DNA of 64,000 bases, from positions 1 to 64,000 of the forward strand of contig CAIWCD010000016.1 of assembly GCA_903911145.1 (NCBI GenBank). Direction: 5' to 3'. The notes under the pieces are model-generated. The model was not told where the DNA came from. It made no database searches and saw nothing but the letters and a program-made list of their open reading frames with translations. The position numbers and the translations under genes were made by a program. Below are positions 33,379 to 42,009 of this stretch, piece by piece. This stretch comes from an uncultured delta proteobacterium (lineage in GTDB: Bacteria; Myxococcota; Myxococcia; Myxococcales; 40CM-4-68-19). Position 1 is the stretch's first letter; every line of letters starts with the position of its first letter.

Positions 33379-33408
33379 CGACGCAGCGCCGCCGGGCGAC
33401 GGCGAGCG

Positions 33409-33750
33409 CTAGAGCCAGACGTCGACAGCGCTCGCTTCGCTCGCACTCTCGTTTCGCGCCGGCGTCGAGTCGCCCGCCACGCTGCCGTGCGGGGTCACGG
33501 CGGTCACTGCATGCGGCGACACGGGGGAGCGCGCCGGAACTCTCGCCTGCACCATCGCCATCTCGAGCTGCTGCTTCGAAGCCTCGAGTTCAGCGAGCTG
33601 CTCCGATTTCATCTGCGGCGAAACCTGCGCGGCCTTCTCGAGCGCGGCGATCTGTTTCTGCAGCGAGCGGGCCTGGCTTTCCATCTCCTGATCGTCGCCG
33701 TGCGAGGGATAGGTTGCCTGAGACGCCGGTGCGATTGCGCTGATGGCCAT
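33409..33750 (-). CDS. Small coiled-coil protein, FlxA-like
   Basis: A 113-residue protein. Residues ~22-70 form a heptad-rich coiled coil (Q-A-R-S-L-Q-K-Q-I-A-A-L-E-K-A ... L-A-E-L-E-A-S-K-Q-Q-L-E-M-A), resembling the FlxA-like family, whose role is not well defined; the rest is Pro/Ser/Ala-rich and ends in V-D-V-W-L. The ATG at 33750 has GGGAG upstream. It is downstream of the large dual-kinase gene's end (which ends at 33866) on the same strand. Function unknown. Confidence 0.6.
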   Translation of the reverse strand: MAISAIAPASQATYPSHGDDQEMESQARSLQKQIAALEKAAQVSPQMKSEQLAELEASKQQLEMAMVQARVPARSPVSPHAVTAVTPHGSVAGDSTPARNESASEASAVDVWL

Positions 33751-33865
33751 GGCTGACTCCCACGAGACAGCGGTGAAAGAGTTCGCCGCTACACCCTGCT
33801 TGTCGGCTCGCGAGCGGCCTGTCGATAAGTGCAGGTACGACTTGCCGCAGCGCCCGTTCGAGTGG

Positions 33866-36646
33866 TCAGCCCTGAAACGGATAGGGAACGGCGGCGCGCA
33901 CACGGGTGCCGCGACCGAGTTCACTCTCAATTGTCAGCTGTCCGCCCAGACTCGCGGCGCGCTCGCGCATGCCCGGCAGGCCGACTCCGTGCTCGGTGCG
34001 CTCCGGGATGAACCCGACGCCATCATCTTCGACCTCGAGCACGAGCAGCCCCGCCTCGACGAAGAGGCGCACCGTGCATCGGGCCGCGTGGCCATGCCGG
34101 ACAGCGTTGGTGAGCGCGGCCTGCGAGATGCGGAAGAGGCCAAGCGCCGTGCCATCCGGCAGCGCGACAGGAAGTTCGGGAACCAGTTGCGTCACCACTG
34201 CCGTGCGCTCCCCGCTGAACTGCTCGGCGAGCGTCTGCAGAGTCTGGACGAGTCCGTGCTGCGCGAGCGCGGGCGGATGGAGATCGCGCGTGACAGCGCG
34301 AAGATCCGAGAGGGCCTGGCCGGCCAGCAGCCGCACGCGAGAGAGCGCTTCGCGCGGACCGAGCGCGCGCATTTCGAGGTCGAGATGCAGCAGCGCGGCG
34401 ACGAGCGTCTGGCCTGGCCCGTCGTGCAGATCGAGCGCGAGACGACGACGCTCGGAGTCCTGTCCCAACAGGATCGCGGACGAGAGCCGCTGCTTCTCAT
34501 CGGCAAACTGCGCGAGCGTTCCGACGCTGCGCTCCCGCTCCAGCATGACCGCCGCGCAGGACGCCGCCGCGGAGACGATCTCCATCTCGTCGGCACGCAG
34601 GGCGCGCTGTTTGATTGAAATGAAGACGAGCGCGCCTCGAGGAGTCGACGCGACCGGCGCGCTGATGGCGCCCCAGACAGACGCGATCGCGGCGGGCGCG
34701 TCGCTGCGCCCCGAGAGCAGACTCGCCGCGTTCTCCCTCACCCACGGCGCCTCCGCAGATCCCCAGTCACCGACGAACGGACTCTCCGGACCGCCGCTCG
34801 CCGAGACGTGCAGCAGTCCGTCCTCTCCGGGCAGCAGCAGCACGGTGGCGTCATACCCAAGCGCGAGCGCCATCCCCTGGCAGAACGCGCGCAGCACCTG
34901 CGTGCCCTGCCCCGCCTCATCGCGGCGCCGCTTGAGGCGCAGGAGCGCCTCGGCGCGCGCCCGCAGCATTCCTGCGTCGAACGGCTTGGCCATCGTGTCG
35001 TCGGCACCCGCTTGCAGGCCGGCAAGTATGTGCTCGCGCTCAGCGAGCGCACTCAGCAGCAGAATCGGGATCGCGTTGGTCGAAACGTCCGAGCGAAGGG
35101 CGCGGCAGACGTCGAGCCCGTCGAGCTTCGGCAAGAGCACATCGCAGATGATCAGATCGGGCCGCGATGCTTTCGCCGCCGCGATCCCCGACTCGCCATC
35201 GTGGACGAGCACGACGTTCATGGCCGCGCCCAGACTGATCGCGATGCGCTCTGCCAGATCGCGATGGTCCTCGATCACCAGCACGCGCGGAGCACCGGGC
35301 AGCGCGCTGCTTGGGGCCCGCGCGACCGCCAGTTCGCCATCGAGCGCAGCCGCAACCGCCTCGATCACGCGGGGCGCGGGCGAGCGCAGCACCGCCACTT
35401 TCTCCTTCGAGCGCGGCCAGCGCGCGCGGAATGTCGTGCCCGCCCCGAGCGTGCTCTCGCAGACGATGTGGCCGCCGTAGAGCTCCGTCACTTCGCGCGC
35501 GATCGAGAGGCCTACGCCGACGCCCGGAGATCCCGCGCGGCTCTCCACGCGCACGAACCGCTCGAAGATGCGCGCCTGATCTTCGCGAGCGATCCCCGGC
35601 CCGTCGTCCTCGACCGATAGCTCGACGTCCTCTCCGCGCGCATCTACGCGCACGATCACGCGGCCTCCGCTGGGCGTGTATTTGAGCGCGTTGCCGATCA
35701 AATTGACTGCGACGCGCTCGAGCGCTTCCGCGCTGATCTGCACGGGCATTGCTTCGCCCGGCAACTCCGCAAGCAGCCGCAAGCCCTTGCCCGTGAAGCC
35801 GCTGGAGAACTCGACGACGATGCCGCGAATCGCCTCGACCACGTCGATGATCTCGTCGCTCGCGCGCCCGGCTCCCGCATCGATGCGCGCAAGCTGGAGC
35901 AGCTCGTCAACCAGCTTCTGCAGCCGATGCAGCGGACGGACCGCGGCCTTCGCGTCGCCCACGTTTCCCTCGAGAGCCAGCAGCGCTGTCGTCAGCGGCG
36001 TGCGCAGCTCGTGCGAGACATCGGTAAAGAACTGGTCCTTCACGCGCCGCGCTTCGACGAGCTTCTCGTTCGCCACCGCGAGTGCGCGTCGCGCGAGAAA
36101 CTCTCCCCGCGCGTATTTCTCCGTCATGCGCACGGCCACCACGCCCGTGATGCGCGCTGCGAGCAGATTGCCGCCGTGCTTGATGATCAGCGCGACCGGC
36201 CAGAGGTGCGCCGCCAGATTCACTGTGAAGAACGCGCCGGCAAAGATCATCGCCATCAGGATTGCGCGTCGCTGCGGCAGAGGAAGGTAGGCGCAATAGA
36301 AGAGCAGCGCGGGGAAGAATCCAACGTTCTCCGCAGGAGGAAGCCAGAGACCAGTCACCGCGAGCTGAAGCGCCTGCGCGGCGGCGAGCACGAGCACGAG
36401 TGCCTGCGGCGAGCGCTGCCCCAGCGAACGGCTCGCCAGCGCACCGATGAGAAGAAACAGAGGCGCGAAGAGAACGCGGCTCAGCGTTCGATAGAAGAGC
36501 ACATCGCCCTGCACCACCAGAACGTCCACGAGCGCGAATGAGCCGCACACCGCAAAGGTCGTCAGCGCCGCTACGCGAAGGCGCCACGGCAGCAGACTGT
36601 CGAGCTGTCGACGAAACGCCTGCTCGCCGAAATCTTCGTCTGCCAA
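33866..36646 (-). CDS. Dual-module sensor kinase: HisKA/HATPase - receiver - GAF - NarX-type HisKA_3/HATPase
   Basis: A 926-residue membrane kinase. Six or so N-terminal membrane segments (22-175); a classical kinase core with H212 in D-V-S-H-E-L-R-T-P-L and an ATPase domain (N-L-I-G-N-A, E-D-D-G-P-G-I-A, G-V-G-L-S-I); a receiver with D502 in I-I-C-D-V-L-L-P; a GAF-like sensor (~580-700); and a second, NarX/DesK-type kinase with H741 in L-D-L-H-D-G-P-G-Q-T-L and its own ATPase domain to the end. Two different histidine-kinase classes in one chain, with a receiver between them, is unusual. The divergent neighbour is a NarL-type regulator, the natural partner of the second module. All expected phospho-residues are present. 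Confidence 0.92.
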   Translation of the reverse strand: MADEDFGEQAFRRQLDSLLPWRLRVAALTTFAVCGSFALVDVLVVQGDVLFYRTLSRVLFAPLFLLIGALASRSLGQRSPQALVLVLAAAQALQLAVTGLWLPPAENVGFFPALLFYCAYLPLPQRRAILMAMIFAGAFFTVNLAAHLWPVALIIKHGGNLLAARITGVVAVRMTEKYARGEFLARRALAVANEKLVEARRVKDQFFTDVSHELRTPLTTALLALEGNVGDAKAAVRPLHRLQKLVDELLQLARIDAGAGRASDEIIDVVEAIRGIVVEFSSGFTGKGLRLLAELPGEAMPVQISAEALERVAVNLIGNALKYTPSGGRVIVRVDARGEDVELSVEDDGPGIAREDQARIFERFVRVESRAGSPGVGVGLSIAREVTELYGGHIVCESTLGAGTTFRARWPRSKEKVAVLRSPAPRVIEAVAAALDGELAVARAPSSALPGAPRVLVIEDHRDLAERIAISLGAAMNVVLVHDGESGIAAAKASRPDLIICDVLLPKLDGLDVCRALRSDVSTNAIPILLLSALAEREHILAGLQAGADDTMAKPFDAGMLRARAEALLRLKRRRDEAGQGTQVLRAFCQGMALALGYDATVLLLPGEDGLLHVSASGGPESPFVGDWGSAEAPWVRENAASLLSGRSDAPAAIASVWGAISAPVASTPRGALVFISIKQRALRADEMEIVSAAASCAAVMLERERSVGTLAQFADEKQRLSSAILLGQDSERRRLALDLHDGPGQTLVAALLHLDLEMRALGPREALSRVRLLAGQALSDLRAVTRDLHPPALAQHGLVQTLQTLAEQFSGERTAVVTQLVPELPVALPDGTALGLFRISQAALTNAVRHGHAARCTVRLFVEAGLLVLEVEDDGVGFIPERTEHGVGLPGMRERAASLGGQLTIESELGRGTRVRAAVPYPFQG

Positions 36647-36760
36647 CTCGTCCTGTTGCGGGCTTGTTTGCGTGGCCAGAAACGTCGCTTTCTTCGTTCA
36701 GTTTTTTCGCCGCTGCCGAGCAGCTGCGTGTAGATACGCACCGTACACGAGGGAGAGTTG

Positions 36761-37399
36761 ATGCGTCTGCTGCTTGCTGATGATCACCCGGTGGTTCGCA
36801 CCGGCCTGCGTGCGGTTCTCGCTGGCGAAGCCGACATGCAGGTGGTCGGCGAAGAGGCCGACGGTCTACGCGCGCTCGAAGAGATCCGACGCCTCCAGCC
36901 CGACGTGGCAATCCTCGATATCCAGATGCCCGGCCTCTCCGGAATTGAAGTCGCGCGCCGCCTGCAGAGTGAGCCCGCCAACAAGAGCAAGCTGGTCGTT
37001 CTTTCGCTTCATAAGGAGGAAGTCGATCTCCACTCCGCGCTCGACGCAGGCGTCAGCGCATATGTCGTCAAGGATGACGCGGCCACCGAGCTCGTCGAGG
37101 CGATCCGCGCGTCAATGCGCGGCGAGATGTATGTCTCGCCCCGGTTGACCAGCTCGCTCGTCCGCGCGCTGCGCAAGGGCGATGCAACTCCAGCAGGTAC
37201 GCTGACCCAGCGCGAGCGAGAGGTGCTCCAGCTTCTCGCCGACGGAATGCGCAGCAAGGAGATCGCGGCGCAGCTTGGCCTCTCAACCAAGACCGTCGAG
37301 AGTTATCGCGGCACCTTGATGGAGAAGCTGGGCATCCGCTCGGTCGCGGGTCTGGTGAAGTACGCGCTCAAGCACCGGCTGACGACGCTCGAGAAGTAG
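36761..37399 (+). CDS. NarL/FixJ-type response regulator
   Basis: A 212-residue two-domain regulator. The receiver has A-D-D-H-P acidic residues, the phospho-acceptor aspartate in A-I-L-D-I-Q-M-P-G and a conserved lysine in V-V-K-D-D; the C-terminal LuxR-type HTH has L-T-Q-R-E-R-E-V-L-Q-L-L-A-D-G ... S-K-E-I-A-A-Q-L-G-L-S-T-K-T-V-E-S-Y-R. The ATG at 36761 was chosen after GGGAGAG; a TTG three bases earlier is possible. Divergent from the dual kinase over 114 bp, so the two probably form a two-component system and may be co-regulated from the shared gap. Confidence 0.95.
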   Translation: MRLLLADDHPVVRTGLRAVLAGEADMQVVGEEADGLRALEEIRRLQPDVAILDIQMPGLSGIEVARRLQSEPANKSKLVVLSLHKEEVDLHSALDAGVSAYVVKDDAATELVEAIRASMRGEMYVSPRLTSSLVRALRKGDATPAGTLTQREREVLQLLADGMRSKEIAAQLGLSTKTVESYRGTLMEKLGIRSVAGLVKYALKHRLTTLEK

Positions 37400-37445
37400 G
37401 GCGCAACCCGGCACTGCCCGCGCAACGACGCTGCAGTTGATTTGA

Positions 37446-39281
37446 TTAATTCGCCGGCAGGGGAATGCAGACCAGCGGCTCTGCGAGATTCACCTGGCCC
37501 GCGCCCACGTAGGACTTTGCGAAGATCTGTCCGAGCACCGCGCCGGAGTTGAGCGCGACGTCTGCATTGGGCGCGAGAACGGTACCGACGAGCCCGACTC
37601 CACGCAGAGCCAGGTTGGTCGCCTGCGGAAAATTCAAGACCAGTTGATTCGCGCGGAGCCCACCCGGATTAAACCCGATATCTGCAATCTGCACATTCGT
37701 CCCCGCGATATTGATGATTGCAATCGCGGTTGAAGGTATCGAGATATCAATTGCCGACGCGCCAGCGAGCAGCGTGCTGGTGAGATGAAAGACGTTCACC
37801 ACCGGATCACTTCCCGTCAGCACGACGTCGCCGAGAGCGGAGATGGCGCCGCGCGCGGGCAGCGCTGCCAAACGCGCGGAGAGTGCGAGCAGTTGTGTCT
37901 GGGTGGCATTGAAATCGAGGCCATTGGTACCGACGTGCAGCGTCCCGCCGATATCCGACGATTCGGAAACAGTGCCTGCAACCCACGCATCACCAAAGAT
38001 GCGCGACGCGCTGCTCTTGAGATTGCCAGCCGTGACCAGCGCCGCCGATTGCCCCGCCGCCGACAGGCTCGCGCCGACCGCATAGTTGCTGAACGAGATA
38101 TCTCCGCCGGCAGCGAGCGCGCCTTCGATATCAGAACCGGTCGCCGTGAAGGTATTGAAGACGAAGACTGAATAGTTCGCGGATTCACCCACCGCCGCGC
38201 CATTGCAGACTCCGCCACCGCCCGCGGAGCCGCCACCAGAGCCACCCGCAGCTCCGCCGCCAGATCCGCCGCCTGCTCCACCACCTGAACCGCCGCCACT
38301 TCCAATCCCGTCGCATTGAATCGCGATGGAGGCCTCGGTATTCACAGAGGAGAGCGCCGCGAGATCCGTGAGCGTTGCGGTGCCGTTGGCAATACAGGTC
38401 GCGGCCCCGGAGACATTGAGCGTGCTCACGGTTCCCGCGTTCCCGGTGGCGCTCGCGGTAAAGGAGAGCTGCGCCCCGCCCGCGCTCTGCGTCAGCTGTC
38501 CTGGCGTCAGCGACGGCGAGTTCGAGGTGGCAACAAATCCCCCGAGTGAAGCAATCGGCGAAGAGAGCGCGGAGAGCGTTTCGGTCAACGTTTCGGGCTG
38601 CGCCGCGCAGCTATCGAGCGAGAATCCGCTGCAGGCCTTGACCGCGCGGACACCGCCGCCATTGGCATAGCAACCCGGCGGTAATGATATCGCCGCCTGG
38701 GCATATGCGACGCACGGTTGAATCCGCACGTCATCACCCGGATGAATCAATCCCTGGCTCAGATTCCAGCTCGCGTTGAGCGTGAGGTTTCTCTCGGCAC
38801 CCGCGGCGAGCGTCAAGAGCGGCGCCGTCGTCGAGATCGGCGCGCCCGCGGAATCCTGCGCCGACAGCGTCATCGAACTTGCGACATATGGGCAACCACA
38901 CGCCGACGAAGTATCGCCGATTGCTGCGCTCGCCACGGTCGTATATCCGCCGCTGCCATTCCCCTTCTGGATACTCAGAAAGATCGCCGCGATCTCCGTC
39001 CCGCTCGCCATCATTCCATTGAGCGTAATCACATCGGAGACCTTGAGCACACGCGAGGTCGGGCCTTCGGTTACCGTGATTTGATAGGCGGCGTTGCTAT
39101 TGTCCGGATTGTTCAACTGCGGCGTCAGCGCCTGATCCTGAACGCTCCAGGCCGTCCGGGTATCGCACTGCGCATTCTCGACTTCGGAGCAGAGACCGAG
39201 CAGCGTCGAATCGGCCGCGGCCGGCAATGCGGCAAAGAGGCCGAAGGCGAGCAGCGCGAAGAGAGTGCGTGCGCGCGTCAT
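37446..39281 (-). CDS. Exported protein with choice-of-anchor A domain
   Basis: A 611-residue secreted protein. Signal peptide (residues 1-23, ending A-L-P-A-A-A-D). An N-terminal region of ~320 residues with several cysteine pairs and no recognised family; a Gly/Ser linker (about 325-355, repeats of S-G-G-G); then a C-terminal choice-of-anchor A-type domain (N-Y-S-V-F-V-F-N-T-F-T-A ... G-A-L-A-A-G-G-D-I-S ... G-T-V-L-A-P-N-A-D-V), a beta-helical surface adhesion-type fold. Its ATG overlaps the stop of the preceding lipoprotein gene (ATGA). It is last of three coupled genes (40468, 39278, 37446), so it may be the surface component assembled with the two lipoproteins. Confidence 0.75.
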   Translation of the reverse strand: MTRARTLFALLAFGLFAALPAAADSTLLGLCSEVENAQCDTRTAWSVQDQALTPQLNNPDNSNAAYQITVTEGPTSRVLKVSDVITLNGMMASGTEIAAIFLSIQKGNGSGGYTTVASAAIGDTSSACGCPYVASSMTLSAQDSAGAPISTTAPLLTLAAGAERNLTLNASWNLSQGLIHPGDDVRIQPCVAYAQAAISLPPGCYANGGGVRAVKACSGFSLDSCAAQPETLTETLSALSSPIASLGGFVATSNSPSLTPGQLTQSAGGAQLSFTASATGNAGTVSTLNVSGAATCIANGTATLTDLAALSSVNTEASIAIQCDGIGSGGGSGGGAGGGSGGGAAGGSGGGSAGGGGVCNGAAVGESANYSVFVFNTFTATGSDIEGALAAGGDISFSNYAVGASLSAAGQSAALVTAGNLKSSASRIFGDAWVAGTVSESSDIGGTLHVGTNGLDFNATQTQLLALSARLAALPARGAISALGDVVLTGSDPVVNVFHLTSTLLAGASAIDISIPSTAIAIINIAGTNVQIADIGFNPGGLRANQLVLNFPQATNLALRGVGLVGTVLAPNADVALNSGAVLGQIFAKSYVGAGQVNLAEPLVCIPLPAN

Positions 39282-40471
39282 GAGAGCGGCACCGCGGCGG
39301 AGCAGTTGATCTGCGGCGTTCCATCATTCGCACGCACGGCCGTGCAAACCGCGCGCTGGGATGCAATTCCACCAGCGTCGGTCGATAGGAGCACATCGGC
39401 CGAGGCCGCATCGCGTAGCCGCACATCGATCACCGAAAGGCCCGGCCACAATTGCGTCCCGAGAACCGGCACATCGCACGCGCCGAATCGGGTCAATGAA
39501 GTGGCGCTTGCGCCTGCCGGGGAATTGCGCACCGCGAGAAGCTGCTGCGGCAGGTCTCCCCCAATCGATTGCGCAGGCAGCGTCAGGATGGCCGCGAAAT
39601 CCGCCGTGCGCTGCGTCGCGATCGCGCTCTGATTCACGCCTTGCACGCGCGAGAGCGTCGCGGTCGGCGTCTGCACGTTCGAATAGACCATTAACGTGCC
39701 AGTCGAATCGGTTAATGACGGATCCGCCGCGGGAAGAGATAACTGCGGCAAGGCGGAGATGCCGAACGTCCAGCTCCCATCTCCGGGAGGAACCGCGAAC
39801 TGCGCGTTGGCGACGAAGCTGATCATCGTCCAATCCGACGGCGCCCCGCAGGCCCAGAACGACGGCGCGCCGCCCCCGACCATCTGGCACTGGTTCTCGA
39901 AGAGGAACGCCGCTTCGGAATCTCCGCAGGAGGAGTTGCCGCAGACCGCCAGCCACTCGTCGCCCTTCCAATCCACGCGTGAGTTGCAGCTCACGCCCGT
40001 GACCAACGCGCCGAGATCACCGAAGCCGCTATTGAGCGGCAATTGAACCGATATGACGATATTGATTGGAACATCGAGGCTGCGCGAGCAGGTGAAGAGC
40101 GCCGTTCCCGTTCCCTGCACGGGCTTGGTCTGACCGGAAAACCAGAGCTGCGCGACCGCCTTCACCTGGTTGGTTCCGGTGCCTGAATCATCGGTAATGC
40201 ACGGCAGCGTCGGGCTGACGTGTCCGCCCTGCGCTGTCGAGGAAACCTTGTATTCGTTGTATTGCTTCGCCGGCGTCGCGCCGAGATACCAGAATGTGAA
40301 ATCCCAATCGACCGAGAGCAGATTCGGCATTGAAATCGATTGCAGATCGACGTGACGATTCACCAGGTTCGGACTGGCTGGCGCAGCGCGATGGCACGAC
40401 GCGAGCGCAAAAGAGCAGGCGAGCAGCGCAATGGCGGCCCCCTTCCCTTCGCTGCGCATGCGGTCGATCAT
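39278..40471 (-). CDS. Lipoprotein of unknown family (member 1 of a three-gene family)
   Basis: A 397-residue probable lipoprotein (leader ending F-A-L-A-S-C-H). Not recognised as a known family. A segment around residues 120-175 (F-T-C-S-R-S-L-D-V-P-I-N-I ... S-G-F-G-D-L-G-A-L-V-T-G-V-S-C-N) aligns by eye with segments of the next two upstream proteins: same order of C, L/I-D/N, hydrophobic strand, SGY/F, D-L/I-x3-V, and a closing cysteine. Many cysteines suggest disulfides in an exported domain. Translationally coupled on both sides (ATGA overlaps), so it is produced with its neighbours. Confidence 0.65.
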   Translation of the reverse strand: MIDRMRSEGKGAAIALLACSFALASCHRAAPASPNLVNRHVDLQSISMPNLLSVDWDFTFWYLGATPAKQYNEYKVSSTAQGGHVSPTLPCITDDSGTGTNQVKAVAQLWFSGQTKPVQGTGTALFTCSRSLDVPINIVISVQLPLNSGFGDLGALVTGVSCNSRVDWKGDEWLAVCGNSSCGDSEAAFLFENQCQMVGGGAPSFWACGAPSDWTMISFVANAQFAVPPGDGSWTFGISALPQLSLPAADPSLTDSTGTLMVYSNVQTPTATLSRVQGVNQSAIATQRTADFAAILTLPAQSIGGDLPQQLLAVRNSPAGASATSLTRFGACDVPVLGTQLWPGLSVIDVRLRDAASADVLLSTDAGGIASQRAVCTAVRANDGTPQINCSAAVPLS

Positions 40472-41901
40472 TCGTCTCGCCTCCGAACCGCTGCATCATG
40501 TGCAGAAGCGCGCGGAGGGGGAGAATCGGTCGGTTGCCGCGAAATATGAGCTTGGGAAATCGGCACGCAACCTGGCGTGATCGGCGAGAGCAGCGCGGCC
40601 TGTTGCGCGGCGGAAAGCGCCGAGATTGGGGTCGGGTTCTGCGCGCTCCATTTGCCGGATTGGTCCTGCGCCACTGTCGAGACCAGTAGCCCAGCACTGG
40701 TTTCAATCGCCACCAGCAGCGTGCCCGGATTGTGCAGATCGAGATTGACCGCAACGATCGTCGCGCCGGCGCCAAACGAGACCGCTGCGCTCTCTGTCTC
40801 GGCATTCCAGGCAGTCGTCGCCGGAGAGACGGTCGCGTCTGAAAGCGTCGTCGTGCCACCCGAGCGAATCAGCAGCGTCGACGGATCTGATTCGATATCC
40901 GCAAACAACCAGAGGGCATTCGGAACCAGCAGCAGCGCGGATGAGAGCATTGCCAACGTGGATATCTCGCCAGTCTGGGATATGCGCGTATCGCAGGCAA
41001 GACTGCCGGTCGCGGCATAGACGCTGCCGGCTGCGCACTGCTGCGCGAACGTCTGCACGACCTCCCACGAACCGCGCGTCGAACCCGTCGGCAATTGCGT
41101 CTGGTCGAGATGCCCCGTGAAGTATGCGCCGCTATTCGCCGAGGGCGGCAATTGGCTGACACCAGCCGCCTGCTCGACCGCTCCTGGCGCGGCCGGGAGC
41201 GCGTTTCCACTCTGCGCGTCGATATATCCAATTGCCGTAAAGCCGGCGGGCGTGGAGGCGGCCAGCGGGTTGAACGCTCCGATTTCAGCGAAATGCAGTT
41301 GCCCATCCTGCTGCCCGAGATCGGCCTGCTTGCAGCCGATATAGACCAGCGAGGTATCAACCTGCGCGGATAGATCGACATATCCGACCGAGTCGGGAAC
41401 CGTCACCGACACCGGGATATCAAACTGCGCGTTGATATCGTGATCGGGGATGCACACCAGCTCGACGTCGAGGAAGACGGTATGCGGATAGACATTGGCC
41501 AGCGTCCCCGCGTCGGCGTCGTTGCAATCGAAGAAATCGGTCGCAGTTCCCTGATAGCCCCAATTATATCCCAGACCGTAACTATCCCCGGCGATACATC
41601 CCTCAATCGGGCCTGACTGGGCCGCGGCGGAGGTTCCGCCCGCGATGAAGGTAATCGGGGGCTGCCCCGGATCGGTAAAGACGACGTGGCCGTTCGCATC
41701 GGGCGCATAGGGCCGCAGCGATACGTGGGCACAAAGATTTAATGAAGAGGTGGCGCCTGGCGCCGTGGTGATCCGGGTCGACGCACCGAACTGGATCGTC
41801 CCTTTGCCGCCCGATTGAGCTGGCGGGCCCGCTTTCGCGCACGCAAGAGCGGCGCAGGCGGCGAGCAAACAAAGAGGGAGATATCCGCGACGCATGCGCA
41901 C
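40468..41901 (-). CDS. Lipoprotein of unknown family (member 2)
   Basis: A 477-residue probable lipoprotein (leader ending A-L-A-C-A-K). Residues ~35-190 align by eye with the N-terminal domain of the 794-residue protein encoded upstream: shared C-x-x-x-x-L-R-P-Y, P-I-E-G-C-I, N-W-G-Y-x-G-T-x-x-D, D-C-N, A-N-V-x-P, and the C ... SGY ... C-K-x-A-D block. The rest has no recognised domain; the C-terminal 25 residues are Pro/Arg-rich. I know no named family with this pattern. The gene starts 108 bp after the end of the larger paralogue, across a hairpin terminator, and overlaps the next gene (ATGA). Confidence 0.65.
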   Translation of the reverse strand: MRMRRGYLPLCLLAACAALACAKAGPPAQSGGKGTIQFGASTRITTAPGATSSLNLCAHVSLRPYAPDANGHVVFTDPGQPPITFIAGGTSAAAQSGPIEGCIAGDSYGLGYNWGYQGTATDFFDCNDADAGTLANVYPHTVFLDVELVCIPDHDINAQFDIPVSVTVPDSVGYVDLSAQVDTSLVYIGCKQADLGQQDGQLHFAEIGAFNPLAASTPAGFTAIGYIDAQSGNALPAAPGAVEQAAGVSQLPPSANSGAYFTGHLDQTQLPTGSTRGSWEVVQTFAQQCAAGSVYAATGSLACDTRISQTGEISTLAMLSSALLLVPNALWLFADIESDPSTLLIRSGGTTTLSDATVSPATTAWNAETESAAVSFGAGATIVAVNLDLHNPGTLLVAIETSAGLLVSTVAQDQSGKWSAQNPTPISALSAAQQAALLSPITPGCVPISQAHISRQPTDSPPPRASAHDAAVRRRDE

Positions 41902-41955
41902 CCGTGCTTAGTGGATTGTCAGCGTGCTCGGCAACAACTTCCCTTCAACTGCAAA

Positions 41956-41988
41956 GCGGCGGCGCGCTTGATCGTGCGCGCCGCCGCC
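41956..41988 (-). terminator. GC-rich hairpin after the 794-residue lipoprotein gene
   Basis: Perfect 10-bp arms GGCGGCGCGC (41958-41967) and GCGCGCCGCC (41976-41985) with an 8-base loop, followed on the minus strand by CTTTGCAGTT. It lies between two paralogous lipoprotein genes on the same strand. The T-run is weak, so termination may be partial. Confidence 0.65.
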
Positions 41989-42009
41989 TCTTGCTGCAGG
42001 TGCTTCGAA

